The position numbers and the translations under genes were made by a program. This document shows positions 46,201-57,354 of a stretch of 64,000 bases of DNA, in pieces (position 1 is the stretch's first letter; each line of letters starts with the position of its first letter). The DNA lies in the NCBI RefSeq assembly GCF_022394535.1, contig NZ_CP089414.1, positions 124,001-188,000 on the forward strand. The letters are read 5' to 3'. The DNA comes from Dyella terrae (GTDB lineage Bacteria; Pseudomonadota; Gammaproteobacteria; Xanthomonadales; Rhodanobacteraceae). The notes under the pieces are model-generated. The model searched no databases, had not been told where the DNA came from, and saw only the letters and a list, made by a program, of their open reading frames with translations.

Positions 46201-49200
46201 CGGGCAGCACGCTGGATGTTTCCAGTGGCGGCTACGTTGCGCCGAATAATCAGGTGGCGTTGAGTCAGGGCGTTCCCGTTGGACACGGTGGCGATATAAC
46301 GCTGTCGACCTATGCCATGGCGAATAAGACAGATGTCTTCGGTGGCAATGGCACCCCCGCTCCTGCCATGCTCAACAGCGGATCGCTGGTCCTTGGTGGC
46401 GCGCTGCTTGGCTACGGTTTTAGCGGGGGCGGCACGCTGGCATTGCAGGCAGCGGCAATCGATATCGGTGGGCAGGCCATATCGGCTCCATCGGTCAGCG
46501 TGTTGAATATCGATCCGTCGTTCTTCAGCGGAAAGGGTTTCGACAACTACGCATTGACTGCGGTGACCGACGGTGTGATTGCGCCCGGTGCTCAGATCCG
46601 GGTATCGCGCGACAATTTGTTGCCGAACTATCAGGCGTTGTTGACCGCACCTACCGGGATCGACCTCTACGCCACAAACGCAGCCAATCCCGCAGGTATC
46701 TACACAACAGTAGGAGCCCTGGATGCCTACCACCGTTATGTCTCGCGTGAGACGACGACCGGGCATGGGCCGGGCTTTTCGCTGAGCGCTGGCCGATATC
46801 TCGGGTGGAACGCGATAGTCGGCGCCCCCGCGCCGGTCTACAGCGGGGTGAGTGGTTCGGTAGTGGTGGGTGAGGGCGCTTCCATCACCACGGACGCCGG
46901 TGGCGCCGTGAGTCTGGCGGGAACACAGGCGACCACGGTATGGGGGCAGATTTCCGCACCCGGCGGCTCCATTGCCCTGTCGACCAACAACCTTCTACGC
47001 AACAACCACTGGCCCAGCGTCACCCCTGAGGTCTGGCTGGGTTCCCGTGCGGTGCTGGACGCTTCAGGCACCACGCTGATCAATCCCTGGGCGTCGGCGG
47101 TCACCGTCGTAGACCCGTTGACGGGACGTCTGAGTCAGGCCGTGCCGCGTACTGGTGTGCTGCTTGATGGTGGCACGGTGTCGCTGACGGGTGATGATGC
47201 TTACGTCGTTGCGCAGCAGGGCGGCACGATCAATGTATCGGGCACATCGGACCAGTTCGATCTTCCCGTGGCGGGTGGGCCCTTGGGGGCGGCGACTCAG
47301 TACGTTTCGTCGCCCGTATGGAGCAACGCGGGAAGCATCGCGCTGTCTGCCGCCGCGGGCTTGTACTTTGATGCGAGCCTGAGCGCACATGCTGGCGTAC
47401 CTCAGGCCGAAGGTGGCAGCCTCAGCATCGCTGCACTTGATCGTAATGCTGGACAAACGGCTGCGCCGGCCGCGACGGCCATCGTGCTGCAGCAGTCCGG
47501 CTATCTCGTACCCGCTGGTCTGGTACAGGGCCAGCGCGTCGAGCAAGGTTCAACGCCGTCGGGCGTGCTCCATTTTGCGGTCGATCGCCTGACCAACTCG
47601 GGCATCACATCGCTGGCGATCGGCCCGGATGCGTCGGTCGGTTTGTCCGGCAGACAGTCGATCGTGCCGTTGGCGTTCGCGGGCGATGTGAACCTGTCGC
47701 TCGGCCGTTCGTTCTCGGCCGATGCATCGCTTATCCAGGCGCTTCCGGCGGGCGCCATCTCACTGACCAACGGAACGACATACACGCAGGGTAATGGCAC
47801 GGTGCAGATCCAGGCACCTTACGTGAGTCTGATGGGAGGCGCGGCCGCCAGCCAGATCACGGCACCGATCACGGTAGCGGCGCCGGTCGCCAGGGCCGGT
47901 GATGGAACACTGCAGGTCAACGCGGACTATATCGACCTGGGTGGTTGGCTGAACCTGCAGTACTGGGCCAATACCGATTTCACGTCGAGCGGTGATATCC
48001 GCTTCTATGCGCCGTCCTTGCTTGCCTACAAGAACGGGGCGGAGCTTGCGGGCCTGTTGTTCACCACGGGCAACCTGCAATTCAAGGCGGCGCAGGTGTA
48101 TCCGGCGAGCGACTACCACGTCGTTATCGACGCGAACGCGTCGGGCCTGAGCAACGCTGCGGGTCAGGCGCTTTCCACCACGGTCAGCATTCTGCCCAAC
48201 GGCAGCAGCATGACACCGCTGTCCGCCGGCGGCGCTTTGATGATCAGCGCGAACGACATCGAGCAGCAGGGCACGCTGCGTGTGCCGTCGGGCACGCTGA
48301 TGCTCGGCGTCAGTGACCCGGTGGCACAGGCCAATGCGTTTGGCGTGGATCCCAAACTGTTCCCGCTGGCTACGACGCAGTCGGTGCATCTGGCGTCGGG
48401 CAGTCTGACCTCGGTGTCGCTGGACGGCCAGACGGTACCCTACGGCACCACCGTCGACGGCGTGGAATGGCGCTATAACGGCGATCCCAACAATAGCTCG
48501 GCCGATCTCACCGCAGCACCATCCAAGCAGATCGAGCTCTATGGCAACACGTTGTCGCTGGATGCCGGTGCGGGCATCAATGTGTCCGGTGGCGGCCACT
48601 TGCAGGCGGCTGAGTGGGTGAATGGCACCGGCGGTACGCGCGATGCGCTGTCGCAGTACGAAACCAGTTACGCCAATAGCACCACGGGTGTGCAGGTGCC
48701 GCAGTACGCGGATGGCCGCGCGATCTACGCCATTATCCCGGGCTACTCGTCGCCGGTAGCGGCGCATGACGCTACCTTCCAGAACAGTGGCAATACGACG
48801 CCGGCGGTGGGCCAGCAGATCTACCTGTCGGGCGCACCTGGATTGCCCGCGGGCTATTACACCTTGCTGCCGGCGCAGTATGCGACCTTGCCGGGTGCCT
48901 ATCGTGTCGTGCAGAACACCAGTGCCACCGATGCCGTGCTTGGCCGCAGTGCGGTGCAAACGGATGGCACGCTGAGCGTCAACGGCTATTTCGTCGATGG
49001 TTTGAGTGGTGCGCGTGCGGCGCGCAACACGACGTTCCTGGTGCAATCGGCACCGGTATGGCAGCAGTATTCACAGTATCGACTGACTGACGCCGATACG
49101 TTCTTCTCGAACCTCGCGAGCAAGAGCGGTCAGATTGCACCGGCAGCCGTGGCAGATGCAGGTCGCCTGGCGCTGGCCGCGGGTCAGGCGCTGAACTTGG

Positions 49201-51950
49201 GTGCCACGCTGACCGCAACGCCGGCCGCGGGTGGTCGTGGCTCGTTGGTGGATATCGCAGCGCAAGCCATCGAGGTAGTCGACGCGGGTCAAACCGCTCA
49301 AAGCGGCTACCTCACGATCTCGGTCGATGGACTCAATGCACTTGGCGCCGGCAGTCTGCTGTTGGGCGGCACGCGGCAGCTCGGCAGCAACGGCTATCAG
49401 GTCACCACATCCGCGGATAGCGTGGTATTGGCGAACGATGCCGATCATCCGTTGCAAGGGCCGGAAATCCTGCTGGCTGCCAATGGCCTAGGTCATGCGG
49501 GTGCGCAAGGCGTGGTGCTCCAGGCGGGCAGCGCGTTGACGGCCACAGGGAACGGATCGGGTGCGAGCAGCGTTCCCCTGATCTTCGGCGCGGTGGCCGG
49601 CACGGATGCCAAGGGCAATCCCATTGCGGCGGTCGACGGTGATGGTGCGTTGTTGCGCGTGTCGCAGAATGGCGCAGCGAGCATCGTGCGCAACAACACG
49701 TCGACCACAGGCGTGGGCCAGCTCTCCATTGGCGCGGGTGCGCGCGTGGCGGGCGGAAGCGCACTCACACTGGATGCCACCGGTACGACTACCGTCGACG
49801 AGACGGCCGCGCTGTCGGCCCAGGCCATCGACAGCTATAGCAATCTGATTTCGTTCCTGGGCAGCAATGCGTCATTGGCGCAGGGCACCGGCGGTTTCGT
49901 GATCGGCCCGCAGACGCTCAACCTGCTGCGTGGCGCACAGAGCGTGACGCTACGTAGTCGCGGAAGCATCAATTTCTATGGCGATGTCGATATCGACCTT
50001 GACCATGACCTGAGCTTGAGCGGCGGTACGTTTGCCAATCATGGCGGCGCGGTCAGCATCGAAGCCGATCATCTGTTGCTTTCCAATGATCTCGGTGCGG
50101 CCAACGCCAGTTTTACGCCGGGTAGCGGACAGCTCACGATCCGTGCGAACGAACTCGACTTCGGTAACGGCACGACGGGCTTGAGCGGCTTCGGTGGGTT
50201 CTCCGCTACGGCGGCGCAGGGCATGAAAGGGCAGGGCAGTGGCTCTTTCAACTTTGGCCAGGCCAACGTCAACCTCAATACACCCTGGCTGCTCGCCGAC
50301 AACGCGTCGAGCAGCGCGTTGATCACCACGGGCACGTTGAATATCACCGGTACGCCGAGCACCTTGCCCAGTGATGTGATGGGTGGCGCGCTGCAACTTA
50401 CCGCTGGCGCCGTATCCATTGGCACCAACGTGGCCGCATCGGCCGGCAACCTCACCATCGAGGCTACCCAGGGCGACGTCAACGTGGGTAGCGGTGGCAA
50501 GCTCTCCGTGGCGGGCATCAACAAGACCTTCTACGACACCACGACGTACGCACCCGGCGGTGCGCTGAGCATCACTTCCGATCATGGCGCGGTGAATCTC
50601 GCGCCCGGATCATCGCTCGACTTTTCTGGCGCCAGCGCAGGCGGTGACGCAGGCAGCCTGAACATCCAGGCCGGTACGCAGGCAACGTTTGGTGGTTCAC
50701 TAACCGGCGGTGCAAACAGCAGCTATCGCGCCGGCTATTTCACCTTGGGAAGTGGCAACGCTGTCAATCTCGATGCCGTTGTCGATACGGCGGCCGCTGC
50801 CGGGGCGACAGGCCTGTTCCAGGTCACCAGCGGCGCTGGCAACCTGATGCTTTCGGCGGGGCATACCTTGACCGCGCAGCGGGTTTACCTGAGCGCCAAC
50901 GGCGGTAGCGCCAGCGATGTGGGTGGTGGTCAGGTGCTGATCGATGGCACCGTTAACGCCGCAGGCCACTACGGCACCAGCATCACGTTGTACGGCAACA
51001 AGGGCGTGGACGTCGAAGGGAGCCTGATCGCCACCAGCGACGTCGCTGCGCAACGCGGCGGCACGGTGACGTTGGGCACCAGTGGCGCTACGGATGGCTC
51101 GACCAATACCACTTACGGTTACGAAAGCGTCGCCCCGACGGCTTCCGGCTATGTCCACCTGGGCAGCGGCGCAGTCGTCGATGTATCGGGTGGCTCATCC
51201 GATGATTTCTCCGGCGGCTCGGTAAGTCTGCGTGCGCCATTGCTGAGCAATGGGGATGTGCGCATTGCCGTCGACAATGCCAGCAGCATCAAGGGTGCGC
51301 GCGTCGTCACCATCGAGCCTTACGCCACCTGGAGCACGAAGGACACATCCACCGGTGCGCAGCACTTCGACGGCATCATCGATCCGGCGGGTTGGTATGC
51401 GGCCAATGGCGGCGGCGCGATGGTGTCGGGCAAGTGGGCCGACGCATCCGGCAACGTGCTGGCGGCGCCGACCGATGCAGCGACATTGGCAAAGTATCTG
51501 CAGAACGACTATTTCATCCCGGACAAGGTCGATAGCGCGCACACGGGTTTCTTTGGCTATGTCGGTGGCGATGCCAGCAAGGGTGCCGGCACGCTGATGA
51601 GCTATGTGCAGCAGCCTGGGTATAGCTTCGGCAATCGTTTCGCGGGTATCGCCAATGTGCAGGTGCGACCGGGCATCCAGCTCGTCAGCGCCCTCAACGA
51701 TAGCCAGCAAGGCAAGATCTCCGTACTCACCAACTGGAATCTCGGCGCAGGTACTACGCAAAGCAATGGAAGCATCGCGCTGGCGTATCGCTATCAGGGG
51801 ATGGCGCCGATCCTGACAGTCAGTGCGGCGGGCGATCTTGATGTCCAGGCCAGCATTACGGACGGCTTCTATCAGCAGAACAATGGCGCGACGTTGGCTA
51901 ATCCGCCCACGCCGCCGGTGTCGGACAACGGCTACGCGACCGCACTGGCG

Positions 51951-53120
51951 GCGTATCAGGTGTCGCAGGCCTACCTGGACCAGAAGGGGCTTTGGAACGG
52001 CACGATCATCCTGAGATCCGGCAGCTTACCGGGACAGACGCCAGGAGGCGGCACGGCAAACATCGCCAACGACCCGTACTACAAGCCCTTGCAGGCGCCA
52101 CTGACGGCGCAGTCTGCCAATTACTACACGAATTACGAAGGCTATATCGCGGAGTTTGGCAACGGATCGTCAGCGACATCATCGTCGTGGTTGACCCTGT
52201 ACAGCGGGTATCAATTCATGACGTACAGCCCCACCACGTTGATCGCACCCAACCCGGCGAACTACACCTCCTACGTCACGTACGTAGGTGATTACCAGAC
52301 GTGGTTGTCGAGCAATTTCGCAAGCAACCCGGCGAGCAAGCGTCTTACCACGCCGTCGCCGCTGCTGTTGCCGGTGGACACCAACTACACGCAGTACACC
52401 ACTGACTACGCGACGTACCTGACGGGGCATAGCACCTACTTCAACTACGTCGCGACCAAGGTCGGCAATCGATCGGCCGGATCGCAGTTGTTCTATGCCC
52501 CGTTTGCGCCGGCAGCCGACCCCACCGATCCCGCTTATAACGCTGCACTCACGGCGTATCGGACGTCGCAGGCCTACCTGGACCAGAAGGGGCTTTGGAA
52601 CGGCACGATCATCCTGAAATCCGGCAGCATCGCAGGGCAGACGCCGGGTGGCGGTACGGCGAACATCGCCAACGACCCGTACTACCAGCCGTTGCAGGCA
52701 CCCTTGGCGGGGCAGTCCGCTAACTACTACACGAACTACGAGGGCTATATCGCGGAGTTCGGGAACGGCCCTGTGGCGACACCATCGTCGTGGGTGAGTC
52801 TGTACAGCGTGTATCAATTCATGACGTACAGCCCCACCACGTTGATCGCACCCAACCCGGCGAACTACTCCTCCTACGCCACCTACGTCGGTGATTACCA
52901 GACGTGGTTGTCGAGCAATTTCGCAACCACGCCGACGGCAAAGCGTCTTACCACGCCGTCGCCGCTGCTGTTGCCGGTGGACACCAACTACACGCAGTAC
53001 ACCACTGACTACGCGACGTACCTGACGGGACATAGCACCTACTTCAACTACGTCGCGAACAAGGTCGGCAATCGGTCGGCCGGATCGCAGTTGTTCTATG
53101 CCCCATTTGCGCCTGCGTCC
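51951..53120. repeat. 603-bp tandem duplication inside the exoprotein gene
   Basis: Two adjacent copies, 51951-52553 and 52554 to about 53120, are offset by exactly 603 bp (201 codons). The copies share long identical stretches (for example SQAYLDQKGLWNGTII and DTNYTQYTTDYATYLTGHST) but have diverged at scattered positions. The unit is Tyr/Thr/Asn-rich and unlike the surrounding beta-helix. Confidence 0.92.
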
Positions 53121-54370
53121 AATGTGGCGAGTGGAGGATCGGGTCCAGCCACCATCTACGTGCCAGGCAGCGCGGCGAACAACAGTCCGTCGAACATGCC
53201 ATCGCTGGGTAGCCCGGCTTCGCTGGCATCGGCCACGTTGTTGGGCGGCTCCAGCACGTCCTATCGTCTGGTAGCGGGTGCGCAGTCAGGTACGGCTGAT
53301 CCGCTGGCGACGAATGCGGATGCAGGCGACGTGGTGTTCGACGGGCACTTCGCCGTGGTTGATTCGCTGACCGCACCCGTACAAAGCAAGTACAACGGCA
53401 AGACGCTACTGTTCCCGACCACCGTGCGCACGGGCAGTGGCTCTATCGATATTGCCTCGGGTGGCAACATCGACTGGCTGGACGACAGTGCGCCAGCGGT
53501 GGTCTATACCGCCGGCGTCCCGGCGGACGGGACCAGTGTGAATACCAGCGTCTCGGTGATCCGTCCCAATTGGCTCAACGCTCTTGATTCTACGATTCCG
53601 TACATGCTCAGTACGGGACAGGTGAATCCGGTGGGTGGTGGTGATCTGAGCCTGACCGCCAAGGGCAGCATCTATGGGATCCAGGAGGCGGTCGATAGCA
53701 CGGGCAATGTGACCAAGGGGCCGGCCGGCTCGGATATCTCACAGTACTGGTGGCCATGGATGCAGACGGCCAATGCCGCCGATGGCTCGGCCTCGTCGAT
53801 CAACTTCGCCAATTTTGGTCAGGGCGTGATGAGCCTGGGCGGTAATGTCTCGGTGACCGCGGGCGGTGACATCAGTCAGCTATCGGCGTCGCTGCCGACA
53901 ACGTGGGTTGCCAATGCAGGCAAGACCAGCATCACCACGCTGGGCGGTGGCAACCTCAACGTCAACGCAGGTGGAGACATTCTTAGCGGTACGTACTTTG
54001 TCGCCAAGGGCCAGGCCGATATCCAGGCTGGCGGACTGATCGGCAGCAATCTCGGCTACACCACGCCCTCGACGAACTTCTTTTTTGGCGGCATCTCCAG
54101 CCCAGTGTCCACACTGCTGGCGTTGCAGGATGCCCAGTTCAACGTGCAGGCACGCCTGGGCGCTGATATCGGTGGTATCTACAATCCTTCCTATCTGGCG
54201 GGCTCCAACAACGCGCCGGGTAACCCGATCACGATATTGGCCCCGTCCGGTCAATTCGACTCCCAGAGCTACAGCGCGAATTCGGCAGTGAAGGTGAGCT
54301 CGAATCAGGGCGACGTCGTGCTCGATAGCCTTAGCGTCCCCGCCAACCTGTTTAGTTATGGTGCCGCACA

Positions 54371-54377
54371 GGGGGGG
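54371..54377. repeat. G7 tract at the first exoprotein frameshift
   Basis: Seven G residues; removing one joins SYGAAQ to GGGTQLDPGMILPS and keeps the frame open for another 400 codons. Confidence 0.93.
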
Positions 54378-55586
54378 AGGAACTCAGTTGGATCCTGGAA
54401 TGATCTTGCCGTCGACCCTGAATTTGCAGGCGCTGTCAGGCAGTGTGGATGTGCGGGGGCCGGGCGCGCTGTACCCCTCGGCGCAAGGTAATCTGACGCT
54501 GTTGGCTGCCGATAATGTCGGGCTTAGCCAACAGGTTTACACCCTGCAGTACGGTGGTACCTCTGCGTACAACCTGGGTCTGATCGATGCGTCGGCTGAC
54601 GCGCTTCCTTCAGCGCTTACGCCCTATGGCGTCAATGGCTCGTCCAACTTCTTTGCTCTGTGGCATTTGGGCTACCTGAGCGGCATAGCGCCTACGATGC
54701 TGCACTCAGCTGATCCATTGCATGCGGCTGATAGCCAGCCCGTGCGGATCTACGCTTTGCAGGGTGATGTGCTCGACGGCATCCAGGCGCCCAATGGTTT
54801 TCAGTACCGCTCCTTGCAGGTGCTTCCGAACAAGCCGGCACTCATTTACGCGGGCAGGGATATCGTCAACCTGTCCTTTGTGGGGCAGCAGTTGCGTGAT
54901 GCGGATGTCACGCGTATCTCGGCAGGCCGGGATATCTACGACACGCCCATCACCGCATACTTCAATAACAACACTAGCCGTACCGATCCCGGTGCCTATC
55001 AGCTCGTTCCCGCCTTGCTGCTCGGCGGCCCGGGTACTTTCCTGATTGAGGCGGGACGCAATATCGGGCCCTTGAGCAGTCAACAGGAGATCGCGACGAC
55101 GGGCAGTTCGCTGCTGACTGGGGACATTCGGTACACAGGCATCGATACCATTGGCAATGCCATCAATCCGTACCTGCCGCATGAAAGCGCAGATGTCGAT
55201 GTATTGTTCGGCGTCAGCCCCGGTATTGCGGTCAACAGCTTCATGGCGAGCTATGTGGACGGCACGACGAACGGCGTGAACCTGATGCCGGATCTGGTGA
55301 CCTTCATGGAGCGCCGCGAAGCGGGCCAAGTGGTGGATACCGGTTATGCGCAGGACAAGATCACCGTCAGCCTGACGTCGGATCAAGCACGCCAGTTGTT
55401 CAATCAGCAGCCTGACTACGTGCAGCGCCAGTTTGTGACGGAAGCGGTATTCAAGATCCTTGCCCAGGTGGGTGCCGACTACAACAATCCGGCCAGCCCG
55501 TACTACGGGCAGTACGCACGCGGCTATACCGCCGTCGACACGTTGTTCCCGGCCGCCTACGGCTACACGGCCAATGGTTCGGGGCA

Positions 55587-55593
55587 GGGGGGG
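55587..55593. repeat. G7 tract at the second exoprotein frameshift
   Basis: Seven G residues; removing one joins GSGQ to GGINGAAKTVDTGDLDI and keeps the frame open to 56491. Confidence 0.93.
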
Positions 55594-56609
55594 CATCAAC
55601 GGTGCGGCGAAGACCGTGGATACGGGTGACCTGGATATTCGCAGCTCCACCATCCAGACCCAGCAGGGCGGCAATATCTCCATCCTCGGTCCCGGCGGGC
55701 AGGCCTTGCTGGGCAGCGCGTCGGCACCGCCGGTGATCACCCAGAACGGTCAGATCGTGGCAGGCCCGAACACCATGGGTGTACTGACGCTGGAGAAGGG
55801 TGACGTCAACATGTTCACCGATCGCAGCGTGTTGCTTGCGCAAAGCCGCATCTTTACCGAGCAGGGCGGCAACCTGGTGATGTGGAGTTCCAATGGCGAC
55901 ATCAACGCCGGCCAAGGAGCCAAGACCACGGCTGAAATTCCGCCGCCGACGTACCTGTGCACGATCGACGCCTGGTGTCGTATCGACGCGCGTGGCCAAG
56001 TGAGCGGCGCGGGCATTGCGACGCTGCAGACCGTTCCGGGGGCTCCCACGGGCAACGTCTACTTGATCGCGCCGCGCGGTACGGTGGACGCGGGTGATGC
56101 GGGTATCCGTGTCTCGGGCAATCTGATTGTGGCAGCGGCACAAGTGGCTAACGCTGACAACATCCAGGTGCAGGGTGAGAAGATCGGCGTGCCGGTTGCG
56201 GCATCGGTCAATGTCGGTGCACTGAATGCAGCCAGCGCCGCCGCTAATGCCGTGACCAAGGCCGTGGATGATGCCAACCGGCAACAGCAGGACGATGCGC
56301 GGAACAAGATGCCTTCGGTGATCTCTGTGCAGGTGCTGGGCTTCGGCGATGGCACCGGCAGCGTTGACGACAAGGATCGCCGCCGTCGCTACGACCCCAA
56401 CAGCCCCGTGCAGGTGCTTGGTGCCGGACAACTCAGTGCGCGTGCGCGAAACCAATTGACGCCGGAGGAGCGCGCTCGACTCGCGGAGTGAGAGAAAACA
56501 TGGGCGTGAATGCGAAGCACGACGCGTGCCGCGGACAATCATCGGCAGCACGCAAGCCCGCACTGCTGCCATGCAGTCACATCTGGTCGCTCGGGCATGG
56601 GAGGCCGGA

Positions 56610-56640
56610 GGGTGATCACCCGATGCACGACATAGCATCG
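56610..56640. repeat. Palindrome and small hairpin downstream of the exoprotein gene
   Basis: A perfect 12-bp palindrome (56610-56621, GGGTGATCACCC) directly abuts a 6-bp stem-loop (56621-56626 with 56635-56640). They lie in the 218-base gap before the next gene and could be a regulator site or transcript end; no T tract follows. Confidence 0.45.
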
Positions 56641-56709
56641 GACAAGGTTCTGCGTGTCCATTGATGGATTTAGATAATGGACGTCTTATAAGTTTATTCA
56701 CACCGACCG

Positions 56710-57129
56710 ATGATAGCCATGGATGCACCCTGTAACAGCGGGGATGGTGGGCGTTTAGCCGCATTTTCAATGGTATTAAGGCATCTGATTGATGCGCACC
56801 AGGAAAAGGCTGCCGAGAGGTTGATTAATCAATGCAATAGGACATTTTCAAGGCGGTTGCTCGACTATCCCGTCATTGCATGGCATGCACGTTCCAGTTA
56901 TGTGGTTCGCAATCGCCTCAGGCGGAAAATCGATCCTGCGCCCGATGACCCCTGCGCGGATGTGCTCATCTCGCTGATCCCTGTATTCAACGTATGGTGC
57001 CAGGAAGGGCGGCGCAGCGCCTTGCGTAGCGTCGTGCGCGAAATGAACCAGATAGACCTCAGCGATCTTGCCAAGCGTCCGGGGCTCGACATGGAGGTCG
57101 CCACCATGATTCGCGAATTTATTGATTAG
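56710..57129 (+). CDS. Hypothetical protein in AT-rich surroundings
   Basis: Predicted soluble protein of 139 residues, mostly helical (RLAAFSMVLRHLIDAHQEKA, then AERLINQCNRTFSRRLLDYP), without signal peptide or membrane segment. No family was recognised. An alternative start is ATG 56719. The flanks on both sides are far richer in A+T than the rest of the window, which suggests a transferred or xenogeneic-silenced segment. It lies between the exoprotein gene and a secreted PstS-like protein, with no evident operon partner. Confidence 0.65.
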   Translation: MIAMDAPCNSGDGGRLAAFSMVLRHLIDAHQEKAAERLINQCNRTFSRRLLDYPVIAWHARSSYVVRNRLRRKIDPAPDDPCADVLISLIPVFNVWCQEGRRSALRSVVREMNQIDLSDLAKRPGLDMEVATMIREFID

Positions 57130-57153
57130 CGCAAAGTGTGATTTTGGTCGTGA

Positions 57154-57171
57154 TTTTTATTTAAATAAAAA
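57154..57171. repeat. 18-bp perfect A+T palindrome
   Basis: TTTTTATTTAAATAAAAA reads the same on both strands. It follows the hypothetical gene by 25 bases and sits in an AT-rich spacer of about 225 bases upstream of the PstS-like gene. It may act as a bidirectional terminator or a nucleoid-protein site. Confidence 0.7.
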
Positions 57172-57354
57172 ATTCATGCTTTCATCACGTTGGTGACATG
57201 GTTTGTTTCATGGCTAATTTGTCTAAATAAAAAAATAGTAAGAGTCATGCTGTCGTCATTTGCAGTTACTTTTAATTTTAATCGTGATGTCACTGCGCAA
57301 ACGTAAAAAGTATTAGGCCTCCATTCCGGAGGTATTTCTGCCAAGGGGTAAGTC

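Larger units (their letters stand above)
43347..56491 (+). pseudogene. Giant filamentous-haemagglutinin-like exoprotein (TpsA), two frameshifts
   Basis: Predicted secreted adhesin of about 4,380 residues once two single-base frameshifts are corrected (54371-54377 and 55587-55593, each one extra G). An extended signal region (WIAAALAMSAMHAHA) precedes the TPS secretion domain, with NIGRNTTLYFNQSG near residue 183 and LNRNGILFGAGSQVN near 234, the motifs read by TpsB. The rest is a very long beta-helix of Gly/Ser/Thr/Asn-rich repeats, with a 201-residue tandem duplication near residues 2870-3270. The C-terminus ends in an Arg-rich stretch (DDKDRRRRYDPNSP, then LTPEERARLAE). As written, translation stops at 54491 after 3,714 residues. 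GTG 43347 has AAGGG just upstream; composition is uniform throughout. Confidence 0.9.

Noticed and set aside
45216..49046. Long minus-strand open frames (45216-46766 and 47760-49046)
   Set aside because: Antisense shadows of the exoprotein repeats; low-complexity Arg/His/Ala composition without a plausible start region.
57179..57200. Possible Pho box upstream of the PstS-like gene
   Set aside because: Only the first half resembles CTGTCAT; the second half at the expected 11-bp spacing matches about 4 of 7 bases.
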